A stretch of 64,000 nt of DNA, taken from positions 124,001 to 188,000 of the forward strand of contig JAKFAO010000002.1 in assembly GCA_021527695.1 (NCBI GenBank), in the 5' to 3' direction. Positions 44,506-56,007 of the stretch are shown in pieces. How positions within the stretch are numbered: position 1 is the stretch's first letter; each line of letters opens with the position of its first letter. This DNA comes from Naematelia aurantialba (Eukaryota > Basidiomycota > Tremellomycetes > Tremellales > Naemateliaceae). Below the pieces are notes generated by a model. It was given only the letters and a program-made list of their open reading frames with translations. It was not told the origin of the DNA and made no database searches. Made by a program: the position numbers and the translations under genes.

Positions 44506-45177
44506 ATGCTCTATGCAGCTCGACGAGCAGACGATGCCACAGATCCCAACTCAGCTGGGGTCCTGAGTCCCAAGGAGAAAGGTACGTCAGCCTGCTCCGT
44601 CCTCCGTTACACAGTACTGAACCGTCGGTTCTACAGCGATCATTGGGGCGGTGGCGGCAGCTATAGTCGTTGTGCTCATCCTGTCAGGATGGATGTGGGT
44701 GAAGAAGAGAAAGAGGATACTGAGAGGCTTGGCAAATGGTGAAAGATGTTTCCGATGCGCCAAGAGTATGGGTGCTGCGTCCGGGTGGTCGCGCAGTCAT
44801 GCCCACTTGGAGAACTGCGGAGGACCCTTCACGTCCGCGTTCTTCCTGATTGGGAGGTCAAAGAGCAAGTATGAGGTGGCCGGCCCCCAGAGATTGTCTA
44901 ACACGTTTGGTGAGGACTAAGGTTGATAGCGGCGAATTTGTATCCGGAAGGATCCCCACCTGCCTGTGTTACGTGCCAATTGTATGTTCCCGTAGACAAC
45001 TTCCAATGTACTAGACTTGCCACCAGAAGAGTCCTTCCTGTCCCGTACAGGTTGACAGACAGGAACAAATTGATTCAAAAGCTACGGACGGAAGAAGAAT
45101 GGCATATCGACAAGGTAAGGATGCATGTCTGTGACGTTTGTCTAGAAACTGTCTCCACTACCAGTCATGCAATATGA
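44506..45177 (+). CDS. Single-pass membrane protein, probably two Cys modules (member E)
   Basis: Exons 44506-44581 and 44637-44909, then probably 44951-45177; total 576 nt, 191 residues. If the last 41-nt intron is not used the frame ends at 44920 (119 residues). N-terminus of about 25 polar residues, phase-1 intron, helix IIGAVAAAIVVVLILSGWMW, very basic stop (VKKRKRILRG), first knuckle CFRCAKSMG with a later NCGG. The third exon adds ACVTCQLYVPVDNF and VRMHVCDVCLETV, again two CxxC pairs at family-like distance, so this member may carry two modules. The short last intron is the weak point; its donor GTGAGG and kept phase argue for it. Confidence 0.62.
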
Positions 45178-45257
45178 ACACCAAATTGAGTTCAGCTTGG
45201 ACAACTATACAGTACATTGGTCTCCTTTCACAGCAATTGTGAGAAACACGATAGATA

Positions 45258-45286
45258 TCTTTCTTTCTTTCTTTCTTTCCTTCCTC
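45258..45286 (+). repeat. TTTC tetranucleotide microsatellite
   Basis: CTTT/TTTC units about seven times, 80 bp after the member E stop. Confidence 0.9.
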
Positions 45287-45399
45287 CGGTCCTTCTACTG
45301 ATTCCTTGTTTCGTTCTTCATCTCCTTCTCCCTCTTTCCCTCTTCGGTTTGAACTCCATTTTCTGGCCATCTTAGTATAACCATTGCCCTTTCCCGAGC

Positions 45400-48300
45400 T
45401 TCTCAACACTAGATCAACGCAATGCAAGCGAACCTTTTCCAGGACATTCGGGGTGGGTCATGATTGTCCCCAAGAGCTCTTCGCCACTGAACGACTCGTG
45501 CTAGAAAACCTCGAAGCTCTTCAGGAGCTAGAGCATTGTCTTCCAATCACCGAGCAGACTTCCCCCGGAGACAAACAGCGTATTAAGCACATTCTCCGCC
45601 AGCTGGTGGAGATTGTACAGAATCTGGCCACCAGAATGGGGCGGATGCGCCATCGAGAACAGGCAGGTGCGCGGGGAAAGGAAGAAGAGTTGCGAAGGCT
45701 GGATTGGCTGGACAGTGAAGGTAAGCTGCACCCCTTATCAGATCTGTTGAGATACTCAGATATCTAGGTGTCCGCATCTGGAACCTGGCTGTCTCTGGAA
45801 CAACGAAAGTCGCGGCGCAAGGTGGTGCCATGGAGGATCCACAATGTTCAGCCTTGTGTGAGCGTGGACAGGATTTCAGACTACGGGTGGGCTGAATCGA
45901 ATAGTGAGACTCGCTGCTTTCAAGCTGATCCAAGTGGCTTCCGATTCCAAGAGTAAGAGTGAGGAAGGTTAGTGCCTCTGTAGCTGGGAGATCGCTTATA
46001 GAACGAGACACCTGTCGTCTTCTACACGTCCTCTCCCGAACAATCTCTTCATTGATCGGTACGAGTCATTTACCTCGCTTTTGGACCGTTGCCTCATCCT
46101 TCAGAGGCCAAAGAAAATCATTACCTGAACGAGCTTCTGGTGGCAGGAGTCGAGGTGAGTCACGCTGACCTCGTCCCTGGCTGAATGAACACAAATAAAG
46201 TACGAAAAAGCAATTATGAGTTTCCCGCTTCCAGAAACTCAGCTGCGAGGGCAACAACAGGTCGACGACCTACTAGGTTTTAGTATGGCTCGTATTGATT
46301 CGGTCCGCCGTTTGATCCCACTGCTGAGCTTCACTGAACTTTCCAGGCTAGAGCTCAAGGAAAGCTGGACTCCGCTTTCAACTTCATGCAAAGCACCCTC
46401 GGTCTGTATCACTTTGGCTACCACCCCTAGTCTAACCTCCTCAGAAAACTTGGCCGAAACTAGATTTGGGTTGAAACAAGTGAGATCATGCACTCTTTTC
46501 GTATACCACGAGGCCGACGTCGTCCCTGGTAGTACGAACGGGTCCTGTCCAAGTGCTGGACGATAGGCGAGGAACTACGAATGGAGGCAACGGATGGCAA
46601 ATCAGAGTTGCTGGCCGAAGCCATCACCTGGCTACAACTGGGAGTCCAGGTGTTCGAGAAGGCAGAGTCTCATTTGGGCAGTAAAGTCATGGATGCCGAT
46701 CTGAAGGTCAGTGCTGACTGCAGTCACACCTCCGACTCATACCTTTTAGCAAGCATTATTCAGGAGTCTCCGTGGGTCGCATTTGGTAAAATACCTGGTT
46801 GATTCTCCAAAGTCAGAGCATTTATCGCAGACGGCCAGTTTGAAGAGGCGAGCAACGTCCTGCAACAGTTGATCCAGAGTCTCAAATCGGAAGCGGGTAC
46901 AATTTCTGGTACTTTCCACAGCAGGCTTATGTCACTTCAGGACTCCCAAAGCCATCAAGAGATTAGCATCCTTCGTCTGCACCTGGAGAAGCAGGCTGGT
47001 AGATCAGAGGCGGAGATGCGCCCTCGTATGGAAGGTTCCCCGTCCCCTGCTCACTTGCAGTCATCCAGAAAATCATTGAGACCACCGCGTGGACGGAAGA
47101 AGGAGTCGAAGCGCAAGTTCTCTATGCACCAATAAATTCCTGAAGACATACGCTGAAGCCAGCAGGGTCATTGGCGAGCTTCACTCTTTCAAGGACCTGT
47201 GGGTGAGCCGGCTGCGCACGGACTGAGATTTGCCGGCAGTTCCGACCTCAGCGTCTGGGGTATGCATTTCTTCCTCCAGAAGGCGCTAGCGACTGCTTCC
47301 GCCCATCAATGGGTCCAGAAGATCTTGATGTCCTTATTCCTGTCCTTACGGAGCTCGCTGGAATCACGCCCGCAAGCGGCATTCTTAGCTGCGCACATGG
47401 CTCTCGACGGTCAGTTACCAATATGCGGTTGCTTCCTTATCATCCCACAGCCATAGCAAGCCATCCTGGGTATAAGTTGGAGGATACGGCATGCTCAGTT
47501 GCTTGCGAGACTGTAGGTCCTCTTCCGTTGCATCGCTGAGAAGAAGATCATATGGAGTCTCGCCGAAAAATGTCTCACTGACGGCACGAGATATGAACAT
47601 GCAGGAAATTGGTGTATGTTCCGCGCACGGACGTGCCTCTGATGGAGCGTGGCAGTCAAGCTTGGAGCGCACAATGTTTTTCAACCTGCCGGCCCGACTT
47701 TACGAACCGCATGTTTCCGGTTGGTGGAGGTCAGAGAAGAATGCAGCACCACTGAAAAAATTGCCTTTAGCAAAGCCGCTTTATGTTACATCAATGCTGG
47801 AGATTTCATTCAAGCAGACGATATGATCAGAGCGTGTCCCATCAACGAAGCGGCAACACAATATCTGCTGTTTCTCGCCTCTGTCAAGCAAGGTCAGTGA
47901 GGGAGCCATCTTGTTTCTAGGAGTCGCTCAGGTGGAAACAGGTCAACAACAGAAAGGCATGTGTTGTTTGACAGCGGAAACGTTCTCATGAGACAGCAAT
48001 CACAGCCCTTCAGAGCATCCTTCAATGTCCAGACCTGGACGGAAAGCAGCTTCTCCTCATGGCGTGAGTGGTGTAAGGAGTTTCGCTGCTGATGCACAGG
48101 TCTTTGGCACATGATAAAGCTTACGATAAGGTCCTATACTGCAGCATGGAGGCCTTGTTGAAAGCCATCAAAGATGGTCAAATAGACCCTTCCTTGCATG
48201 TTGAGATGATTGCTGTCGTTCGGTAAGTTCCGGACCGAAGGCATGCCTGAGGACAAAAGGTGCCTTATCCGCCTAACTCTCGTTGAGCTCGAAAGTGTAG

Positions 48301-50026
48301 TACCGGAGTGGGTTCGCAAATATGACCATGCGGCTGACTGGGCCAGTCAGGCGTCCGCTCTGCTAAACAGTGTCAGACAACACTTCGAGCTAGGTAAGTA
48401 AACTGATACGTCCGTTCAGCCTCATCGAAACAGCCCTCGACATACTGGTGGCAAATGACAATGCCAAAGCCCTTGCCGCCGAGATCTTATGGTTGTGCAA
48501 GACGGGTGAGTGATGGCTTATGTGATGTTTCTGTAAAAATGCTTGTAGCTTTCAATACAGCTGTAACTCAAGCAGACTCCGGGGATCCGATATTTGTGAC
48601 CGATCTTTTCGATATTTCTGCAACGGTATGGTCTGAGGGAGAAGAGAGCTGATGTAAGCTCATGACGTTGTACGAAAAGGCTGTGCCATTGGAATCTGCG
48701 GATTCGGAGCTGTTAGCGAACAAAGCCGCTGCTAGGTTTGCCTGTCTGTGTGGTAAACTTTTCTTCTGCCGGGAGATGCCTGGTGAAGACGACAAGGTAC
48801 GCCAGCTTCAGGAATTCCATTAAAGAGATAGGCGCTTCTGCTCCAGCAGCTTGCAGGATATCTGCCCCAATGTCGGCATGATTGTCAAGCAGCTCTTCAA
48901 GATAGCGCCAAGGCAGACCAAGAACATCATCTGAAATATATGATTGAGATTATTGATGTGTTTGAGGTCGAGATCTGGGCAACAAGTAAAGAGTGGAAAG
49001 CTGCGGAAGACTCGATACGTGTGAGGTTCCAGGCGGCATCTCCATCACAGGACTGGTTGGATGGCACCATGGGTGCTCAGAGACCCATAGCGTGGCCGTT
49101 TCTGTGCTTTCCTCAGAGAGGGTGTACAGCTGACTAGTGAAGGAAATGGCTACTCGTACAAATCAGGCAACCCAGCTGGAGCTGGACTACAAGACCAGTT
49201 TTGAAGCTGCAGTGGACGTCCTCTTCTCCTTTACCAACTGTCCCTCTGAAGGTAGGGCCCCTCACGTCATGGGCTGAGGTCAGTCGTTCTCGAAGTCGTG
49301 GAGATCCTGCTGGGTGCGAATTCGCTATGTACGCCACAAAACATATCTCGCTTTGCAAGTTGGATTCGAGCAGTACTCATGACACTGCTCGGTGGCGTTA
49401 GTGGCGAAAGCGAGACCAAGGCAATACATTACCTGCAAAAGGCTATGCGAGTACTGGAAGATCAAGATCTTGCTCGCGTAAGGAATCAGGCTTGAGTGGT
49501 GCTCATGGGCACAGGTCTATCCCGCTGAGGAGGTCAAGTGGCTCGTAGCACAAAGCTGGAACACTGGTTTGGAGAAGGTCAAGTAAGCAATCTGTTGACG
49601 AGGCTGACTCCGACAGCACTTGTGGACTCAATCGAGGACGTGTGTTTTGCGAACTTGCCCTTGCACTTGCAACTTCCAGCCCTGATGGACCGGCGACTCT
49701 ACCTGCGGTGAGTATCGGAGCTGACTTTGCTAATGTCCGCTCAGATGCGAAATTATTACAAGCTGATTTAATTTGCTCAACATTCGAGGATAGGGCTGAC
49801 AGTAGCAGCACGCTGATCGACAACGCAGCAATACGGTAGGGTTGAGTGGCACAGTTCTCGATCCTATCTGAAGAGCCGGCGAAATACACAGTGAGAGGCA
49901 GAATCCACGACGACATCCTTGATGTGAATGCCTCGAGACAGTCGCTCTCCGATGGACTTGGGAGTGCAAAGGTGAGATGCTGCCAGCGGCGCGCTTTATT
50001 GCGCAAGACAGATGATAATGCATGAT
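45400..50026 (+). CDS. SPO22: SPO22/ZIP4-type meiosis protein, heavily split
   Basis: Many short exons spread over 4.6 kb. Zip4/Spo22 is a TPR protein of the synapsis-initiation complex that promotes crossovers and synaptonemal complex assembly. Clear pieces: LFATERLVLENLEALQELEH up to an exon end at 45721, next exon from 45769 reading GVRIWNLAVSG (the family's D..G..LWN.A motif), then VRLAAFKLIQVASDSKS near 45910, a TPR-like ADGQFEEASNVLQQLIQSL near 46840, and ALCYINAGDFIQADDMIRAC with ATQYLLFLASVKQG near 47780-47895 (family: ..YL.F..A...G). The end is probably DDNA with a stop at 50024-50026. I count at least a dozen introns and did not resolve all; the start codon is uncertain (about 45400), because the ATG at 45422 is in another frame. 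Ends 62 bp from the convergent transporter. Confidence 0.7.
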
Positions 50027-50088
50027 GAGCACGAGTATTAGAGACTGCCGGGGGATGCTTCCTTGTCAGTGGGTCACCTGTTCTATAT

Positions 50089-52406
50089 CTACACCAGATA
50101 CCTGAAACCTTTCGTGACGTTGATGGCGAGTTCATCGTTGGCCTCGAGGTGCTGTACCATCTGTGTCTTGTTCTCCACGTCCTTGTGGCTGTCCCATGCC
50201 TGCGCGCCAGCGTCGAGCTTCTTGTTGAGTCCGATGAGGATCAAGCGGAAGAGATAGCAGCCGCCGACGGTGATGCCGAACATGGCAGTGACGATGCCGT
50301 AGCTCTTCCTGTATCCGTTGTCTGTGAGGCCCCAGACGTACGACCCGGCGATATTGCCGAGCTGAGAAAAGGCGTTGATCATGGCGAGGGCGACGGCGCG
50401 CTTGGCAGGCGGGCGGGGGAAGGACGACGAGATCCACGAGTAGAAGACGATGAAGCCGGCATACGAGCCGGCCTGCAGGAAGAGCGCGACGTAACGCGCG
50501 GCGTGGTTGAGTGTGGCCATGCTGATGACGAATCCAACGAGACCCATCAGGATCGGTCCGACGATGTGCCAGAACTGCGGGATGAGCGTTGGAGCGATAT
50601 GAACCAGAACACCTCGATCCCCCAAGGGGTTCCAATCTCATGAGAGAGTGAGTCCCCCTTCGTCTCGTCGAGGAAAGGAATTTCAGAGTGTCTTTGTAGA
50701 GAGCGGAGAATGCAGGACAGGAGCGGAGTGAAGAGAGGCGAGCAAAGGAGAGGAAGGAGAGGAAGGAGAGGTCAGGGAAGGGTGAGATGAGAAAGGGGAG
50801 GGAAGGACAGAGCAAGAGGGAGAAACGCTTACCTTCTCCTGCGTCCGGTCGGCATGCCAGGCATTGAGCAGCGAGACAATGACGGAGAAGACCCAGGGCG
50901 GGGCTGACATGAGCAACGTGGGCACGTAGGAGAAGCCCAAAGTGGCGGTGAGTGATGGCTAAAGAGGTCAGTGTCAATAATACTCGTATCGCGCGCACAC
51001 ACACATACACACACACAGAGAGAGAAGGGTATACAACACAACGAGGGACTCACGAAGAAGGCGTTGAATGACAAGCCGACCACATACGCCGTAAGGGTTA
51101 TCATCATCAAGTAGATCTTGACGTCTTTAACGGCCATGATCAGACCACCAAAGACACCGTCGTCGGCCGAGTCCTCGTCTGCCACACCGACGTCCTCTGC
51201 CATGCGGAGCTGTGCCACCTGCAGCTCTTCCGGGGTGAACCAGCGGGTATTGGTCGGAAGGTCCGGGAGGAAGATGGCCGCTGTGATGTATTAGCCTTGG
51301 CTGCATAGCCCATAGCCACACAGTCACTTTGCCTTGTGGTCCACGGGACCACTGGGCGTAACGGGCGAATCTGCTCACCGAGGATGGCGACGAACATGGT
51401 CGCCGCGCCTTCGATGTAAAACAGCCATCGCCAGGCGGCATGCCCAAGCACGCCCTGCATGTTGGACAGCACGCCCGCTGCGACGAGGGACGAAAAGGCA
51501 TTGGAGATGAGGTTGCCAGCAAACAGGAGGGCGTTGCGCTGGGTAAGTTCGCGGCGGGTGTACCACTGGGATTTTGTCAGTCATTGCGCCGGTGGGCGAG
51601 GCAGAGTGAAATCTCCAGTGAAGGTCGTACTGCCAAGTAAAGAGGAAAAGAATCAGAGCTGTTCTCAAGAAGCTTAGAACGAAGAACAGTGGAGAAAACT
51701 CCAGGCCGAACAGGCAACGGCGACAGGAGACAGATGTTAGACAGACTGGAGGGAGACTCGACTCACCTTGGAGAGGATCAGCAACGCGCCTGGGAGGAAC
51801 GCGGCCTCGACAAAGCCTAGGCAGAAACGAGTGGCAAGCATCCCGCCAAAGCCCGTGACCGTGCCAGAGAGGGTCGAGATCATGCCCCACAGGAGCATGG
51901 CCACGCCAATGTAGATGGACGGCCGGGCGATTTTGTTGACTATCATGTTACTCGGGATCTGCATGAGGACTGCCTAGTCAGCCAAGAGGCCCCCGAAATA
52001 ACCATTGGGGCAGACGCGTGCGGTGTGGTTGAGAAGGGAGAAGATGCGAGTAGAAGAGGCGAAACTCACTGTAGCCGACGTAGAGGATACTGAGACAGGT
52101 CGAGTACTGCTCGTAGTCGAGGTTCAGGTCGGTCTGCAGGCCCTTGAGACGCGCCGCGCTGATGTTGTTTCGGTCGAGGTAGTTCAGAATGTAGATGACC
52201 ACGAAGATGGAGCACCGCGCGTCGAGCTTGCGCAACAGGCTCTTCTCGACTGCACGCCGCTGCGCGTCGGCCTCGGCGTCGTGCCCGCGCTCGCCCTCGA
52301 GCTTGGGGTTCGGCAGCGACGTGCTGCTCTCCTGCGCTGTGATCTCGTGCTTTACCAGCTCCGGGGCCGGCGGTGCCGGCATCGCGCCTCTATCTGAATT
52401 GGCCAT
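50089..52406 (-). CDS. MFS transporter, allantoate permease (Dal5/ACS) family
   Basis: Six exons: 52406-52070, 51969-51767, 51565-51379, 51280-51054, 50958-50833, 50574-50089; total 1566 nt, 521 residues. The hydrophilic N-terminus (about 75 residues) is followed by LRKLDARCSIFVVIYILNYL and DRNNISAARLKGL, the hallmark first helix and loop of anion:cation symporters of the Dal5/Tna1/Seo1 group. TM4-5 region reads MLATRFCLGFVEAAFLPGA, and later AWRWLFYIEGAATMF and RFF-type WFTPEELQVAQLRM are typical. Expected: twelve helices in the plasma membrane, importing small carboxylates, vitamins or allantoate with protons. Substrate cannot be told from sequence. Intron 4 contains a CA run. Neighbouring enzyme and regulator genes may be linked to it. 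Confidence 0.93.
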
Positions 52407-52899
52407 CGTCGTCTCGTGCAAGCTAGTCGTCGAGAGAATCACCTCTCTCTGGACTGGTATGGTTGAAAAGGCCGAATCGAGAACAATCGAGAACTGAGAA
52501 CTGAGATGGTCGCGCCGTGGGGAGCAGCGAGGGGGGGGGGAAGAGTTTCGCCGTGGGGTCCGCCTATATATCCCACGCCTCTGTCGCGACCCCGTTGTGC
52601 TCCTGAGTCTCCCACACGTTCCGGTACGCGCCCCCGACCGTGCCGCTACCACGCCGCGGGGCAGCCCCAGCACCGCCGGCACGCGGTCAGCGAACCGCCG
52701 GACCCCCAGTACATGTCACCCTGTATTCCAGTAACCGCCTCTCTCAGCTCTCTCGGGCATCCACCCCACGCGGCTGTCAACGGCTGTCAGCGGCGGCAAG
52801 GGACAGACGCTTGCCGCCGGCAGGGAACACCAAAGCATGTGCGGCCACGTGGGTTGTGGCTTGGCATCGTATAATGACTGTACGGAACTGTGCATCACA
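52407..52899. other. Promoter region of the MFS gene, GC-rich
   Basis: 493 bp between the transporter start and the stop of the next minus-strand gene; contains a G run near 52529-52538. No gene seen. Confidence 0.5.
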
Positions 52900-53773
52900 T
52901 CATGCCGAGCCGTCGTCCCCCGGATCTACTTTACCAGTGCCCCACGGCCACAAGCTGCGGGCCGCGTTGCCCACTTTCTGTCCCACACTCTGTGGCTTTG
53001 GGGGTTTCTCGTCCTCGGCGGCTGAAGCCGTCCAGATGGCCACTTGCCTCAGATACAGGCTGAGACCTGCCCAGAGAGCGCCCGTGATGAGCGACAGCGT
53101 CGATCTGCACTCATTCATCAGCGCTTACGTCCTCGGATACCGACTGCCCGGTCTTGTAGGACAGACACCGCGCGCAAAGACGGCCACTTACAGCCAGAAT
53201 GCTGGTCTGGGAGCCACGTCTTGGACAGTCTTGCTGCTTTTCAGGCTGCCCAGGACGGCAAAGTCGATGCCGAGGGTGAGGGCGCTGAGGGGCAAAAACA
53301 CGAGGGGAAGCACGAATGTCGTCCACAGAGCAATGCGCTCGGTCCTCGCCCGCCGGGGGCGATGTAGGATCAAGGTCGTTTCGGCAATACCGCCGAGGGC
53401 GATCATCGTTCCGTCTGGTCCATGTCGGCGTCAGCCTCCTGCTCCCTTAGGACCTTGATAGGGACGGTAACGTACAGGCGAGGTGCCAACGGAGGTCGTT
53501 CATCACGCCGCCCCACTGGCCCGGCGGCTTGCTGCCTGAACATGCTTGGCGGGTCCCCGCCCCCGCAGCGCAGGCGCCCAGCCCACCCATGTTCCATGTC
53601 GTGCCAGAGATCGTCGCGCGGACCCACCAGTAACCAGCACCCGGACCCGTGATACCTGACAAGAAGAGGAAGAGGGCAGAGAGCAGGCCAAGAAGGAGAC
53701 AGAGCGTGTGGAATGCTATCAGCGGTCGCTTGCGGGTCGGCCGCGACTCGCGCAGGTCTGTCAGCATGGGCAT
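52900..53773 (-). CDS. Small four-helix membrane protein, SUR7/PalI-like
   Basis: Start at 53773 (MPMLTDLRESRPTRKRP), first helix IAFHTLCLLLGLLSALFLFL, then a lumenal/external loop with YWWVRATISGTTWNMGGLGA and later cysteines, a G-L-G-x-C style pattern seen in Sur7/PalI-type four-helix proteins. Further exons carry TTFVLPLVFLPLSALTLGID (about 53300) and STLSLITGALWAGLSLYL (about 53080), and the basic, Lys/Pro-rich tail ends at the stop 52900-52902. The intron at 53194 or so to 53116 has a good GTAAGT donor; the first intron was not fixed. Such proteins sit in the plasma membrane (eisosomes or pH sensing). Family assignment is by topology and loop pattern only. Confidence 0.6.
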
Positions 53774-53896
53774 GGCATGAATATGCTGTGCGGGTGGACG
53801 GTGAAGAGACGGGGAGTAGGGTACCGTGAGTAGTGCGATACTGGCTTGACATTTTGCATAGGGGCTAGAGACAAGGGGACAGGACGAGACGAGACA

Positions 53897-54262
53897 ATGT
53901 CTGAATCAAAGGATACTGAGTGGTTTCAGTGTCTCGACGAGTTGAACACTAATGTCTGGTCGATGGATGATCATCCTGAGCACCAAAAGATTCTAGTCGT
54001 GAACTACAGCCAAGACTATGAGAGCGTGGCCACACAATTGCATGCAAGAGGACGAAGATACAGTACAGAAGAGATAAGAGATACAGGCTTATACTTCGGA
54101 AGCGCCGCCGACTGCTCGGTGGGGGATGCGCCGTTTTCCCCGACAACAACTGGACACCCCGCCGAGAGCCATACTGTCCCACGTCTGCCGTACTTATACT
54201 CATGTTTCTTTGCATCTGGCGTGACTATCTTGCATCCGTTCACGCACTGCACCAGCAGGTAG
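53897..54262 (+). CDS. Orphan open frame upstream of the dioxygenase gene
   Basis: A 121-codon frame starting MSESKDTEWFQCLDELNTNV and ending seven bases before the next start codon. Composition is ordinary and hydrophilic, with no domain or repeat. It may be a real small orphan gene, a leader of the dioxygenase transcript, or chance. Confidence 0.25.
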   Translation: MSESKDTEWFQCLDELNTNVWSMDDHPEHQKILVVNYSQDYESVATQLHARGRRYSTEEIRDTGLYFGSAADCSVGDAPFSPTTTGHPAESHTVPRLPYLYSCFFASGVTILHPFTHCTSR

Positions 54263-54268
54263 TAGAGG

Positions 54269-55620
54269 ATGATCACTCCCACCCAGCTGGCCGCGTATAA
54301 AGCGGCGTACGAGACCGACGGCTTCGTGGTTGTGCCCTCCCTCATCCCCGCCGCGCTACTGGACCCCCTCCGCGCCGCTGCGGACCGCGTGACCGAGCGC
54401 TCCCGCGCCGGCGACTGGCCGCACGTCCGTACCGTCGGCAAGCAGTTCCCACCCTGGACGGCGGGGGACGACGTGGATGTCTGGGGGGTGCAGCATGTCT
54501 TGCATCCCGATCTGGGGGAGGAGGCCTTCGCCCAGTTTTACGGCGGGGACGATATGCTGGAAGTCAGCAGGGGGCTGATGGGGTGTGAGCGGGAGGATAT
54601 GCAGTTTGGTATGTCCGCGCTTCGCCTCACCTTCCTCACCCTCCCAACGTCGTTGGTTTGTTCGAATACTTGTCAACGCTCTTGCATGATTGGCCTGAGA
54701 CAAGCCAGCCGCTCCGGTACCAGCATACCAGCTATTCGCGGCGATCATCTCACTTGTCCAGCGAGGGAGGCTAACCGGTCCAGAACTTTTCAACCTCCTC
54801 GTAAACCCCCTCCACACGGCGTACGGCCTGTCCTGGCACAGAGACGATGTGCGCGCGACCGCGTCGCCAGAGGAAGAACGCACCGCGCTCGCGGTACCCT
54901 TCCACGCCGTACAGTGGAACGCAGCGTTATACGACGACACCTGCCTGCGTGCGGTACCGGGCAGCCATCGGCGCGTGCGGACAGATGCGGAGCGCACGGC
55001 AGGGGAGGAGGGCGGGGAGATGCCGGGGGGTGTGGTGGTGCGGCTCCGAGCGGGGGAGACGGTGTTTTACAATAACAACATCTGTGCGTCTCTCTTGGCA
55101 CCCTAGGTGTAGATATCCTTGCCCCGAGGGAGTATGTTCAAGTGGGAATCGCGCGGCGTCATCTACCAGGCAGCTAGAGCGAGAGTCCCAAGACCAGAGC
55201 TCCAAGGCCGTCCTGCAAGCTTCTCCAAGTTGGCTGTCGGTTCTGGACAAGGGAGATGCCGGCCAAACGGGATCCGACTTGAAGTTGGACTGCCAGCCAA
55301 GACCCACCTTCTCAGCCGTTCCCCATGTGCTCGATTCCTATGTCCTCGAGACACATGGCTTTGCTGACGCTGGCCCTGTAGTACACGTAGGCACGTACGA
55401 TCCCACAACCAAGCGCCGCACCTTGCACGGGAGTTACGGCGCCCCTCCAGAGGGAGACATAAGCCGCGCGCGTAACGTCCTGCAGCACGATCTGAGCTAC
55501 GTGCGCGATCCGACTTTCAAGGACCGCATGCCCGAGACGTTACGGCCGATGGTGGACAAGCTCAATGGGTACTGGGTGGCGCTCGGTGGGAGGGAGATTG
55601 GCTATTCCCAAGACCTGTGA
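54269..55620 (+). CDS. Phytanoyl-CoA dioxygenase (PhyH) family oxygenase
   Basis: Exons 54269-54608, 54784-55083 and 55382-55620 total 879 nt, 292 residues, normal length. The family uses Fe(II) and 2-oxoglutarate to hydroxylate substrates. Start: TPTQLAAYKAAYETDGFVVV, the usual PhyH opening. Iron ligands: His and Asp in LSWHRDDV (HxD), and the distal His in NNNILHVGTYDP, which is formed across the last intron; the 2-oxoglutarate Arg is in KRRTLHGSYG. CLRAVPGSHRR is the typical turn before the distal His. The last intron is long (298 nt) and happens to be open in one frame. Fungal members act on lipids, alkaloid-type compounds or other small molecules; the substrate here is unknown. A transporter and a Zn2Cys6 gene flank it. 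Confidence 0.93.
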
Positions 55621-56007
55621 GCTTATGAGCCTAGGGAGGACTGGGTTCTCGAGTGCCAAGGGGGGGGGGGGGGGAGGGGGGGAGGGGGGGCGGTGTCTCT
55701 CCATGTCAGGTCGAATAGCTGGACCAGCGATGCAGGGATGCATAACAGCATCAGGGCGATATGTCACCCTCTATGCTGTATCCTCTATAAGGCGGACAGC
55801 CAGGCAGTGGAAGCACCAGTTTGTGTTCCTTTATGACGCGCGGTCATCTGGTCTGTTAGATGCTCTATGGCCATTGACTAGACATAATATGTACATGGCG
55901 TGATGTCTACCTTAACAGGCACTAGTGCAGTCGGTGGCGGCTTCGTCTTTGAAGCAAATTTCGTTCACGTTCACGCACGCCATGAACAACAGAAGCCAAG
56001 CCTTCGC
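55621..56007. other. Convergent intergenic with poly-G tract
   Basis: Between the dioxygenase stop and the stop of the minus-strand regulator. A G-rich tract at 55660-55692 (runs of 12, 6 and 7 or so G) is a likely spot for sequencing or replication error. No gene. Confidence 0.6.
55660..55692 (+). repeat. Poly-G tract
   Basis: Almost pure G over 33 bases with three A interruptions. Confidence 0.9.

Noticed and set aside
45432..45478. A 22-nt intron that would join an ATG at 45422 to the SPO22/ZIP4 frame
   Set aside because: Far shorter than any other intron here (41-298 nt), so the gene start was left open.
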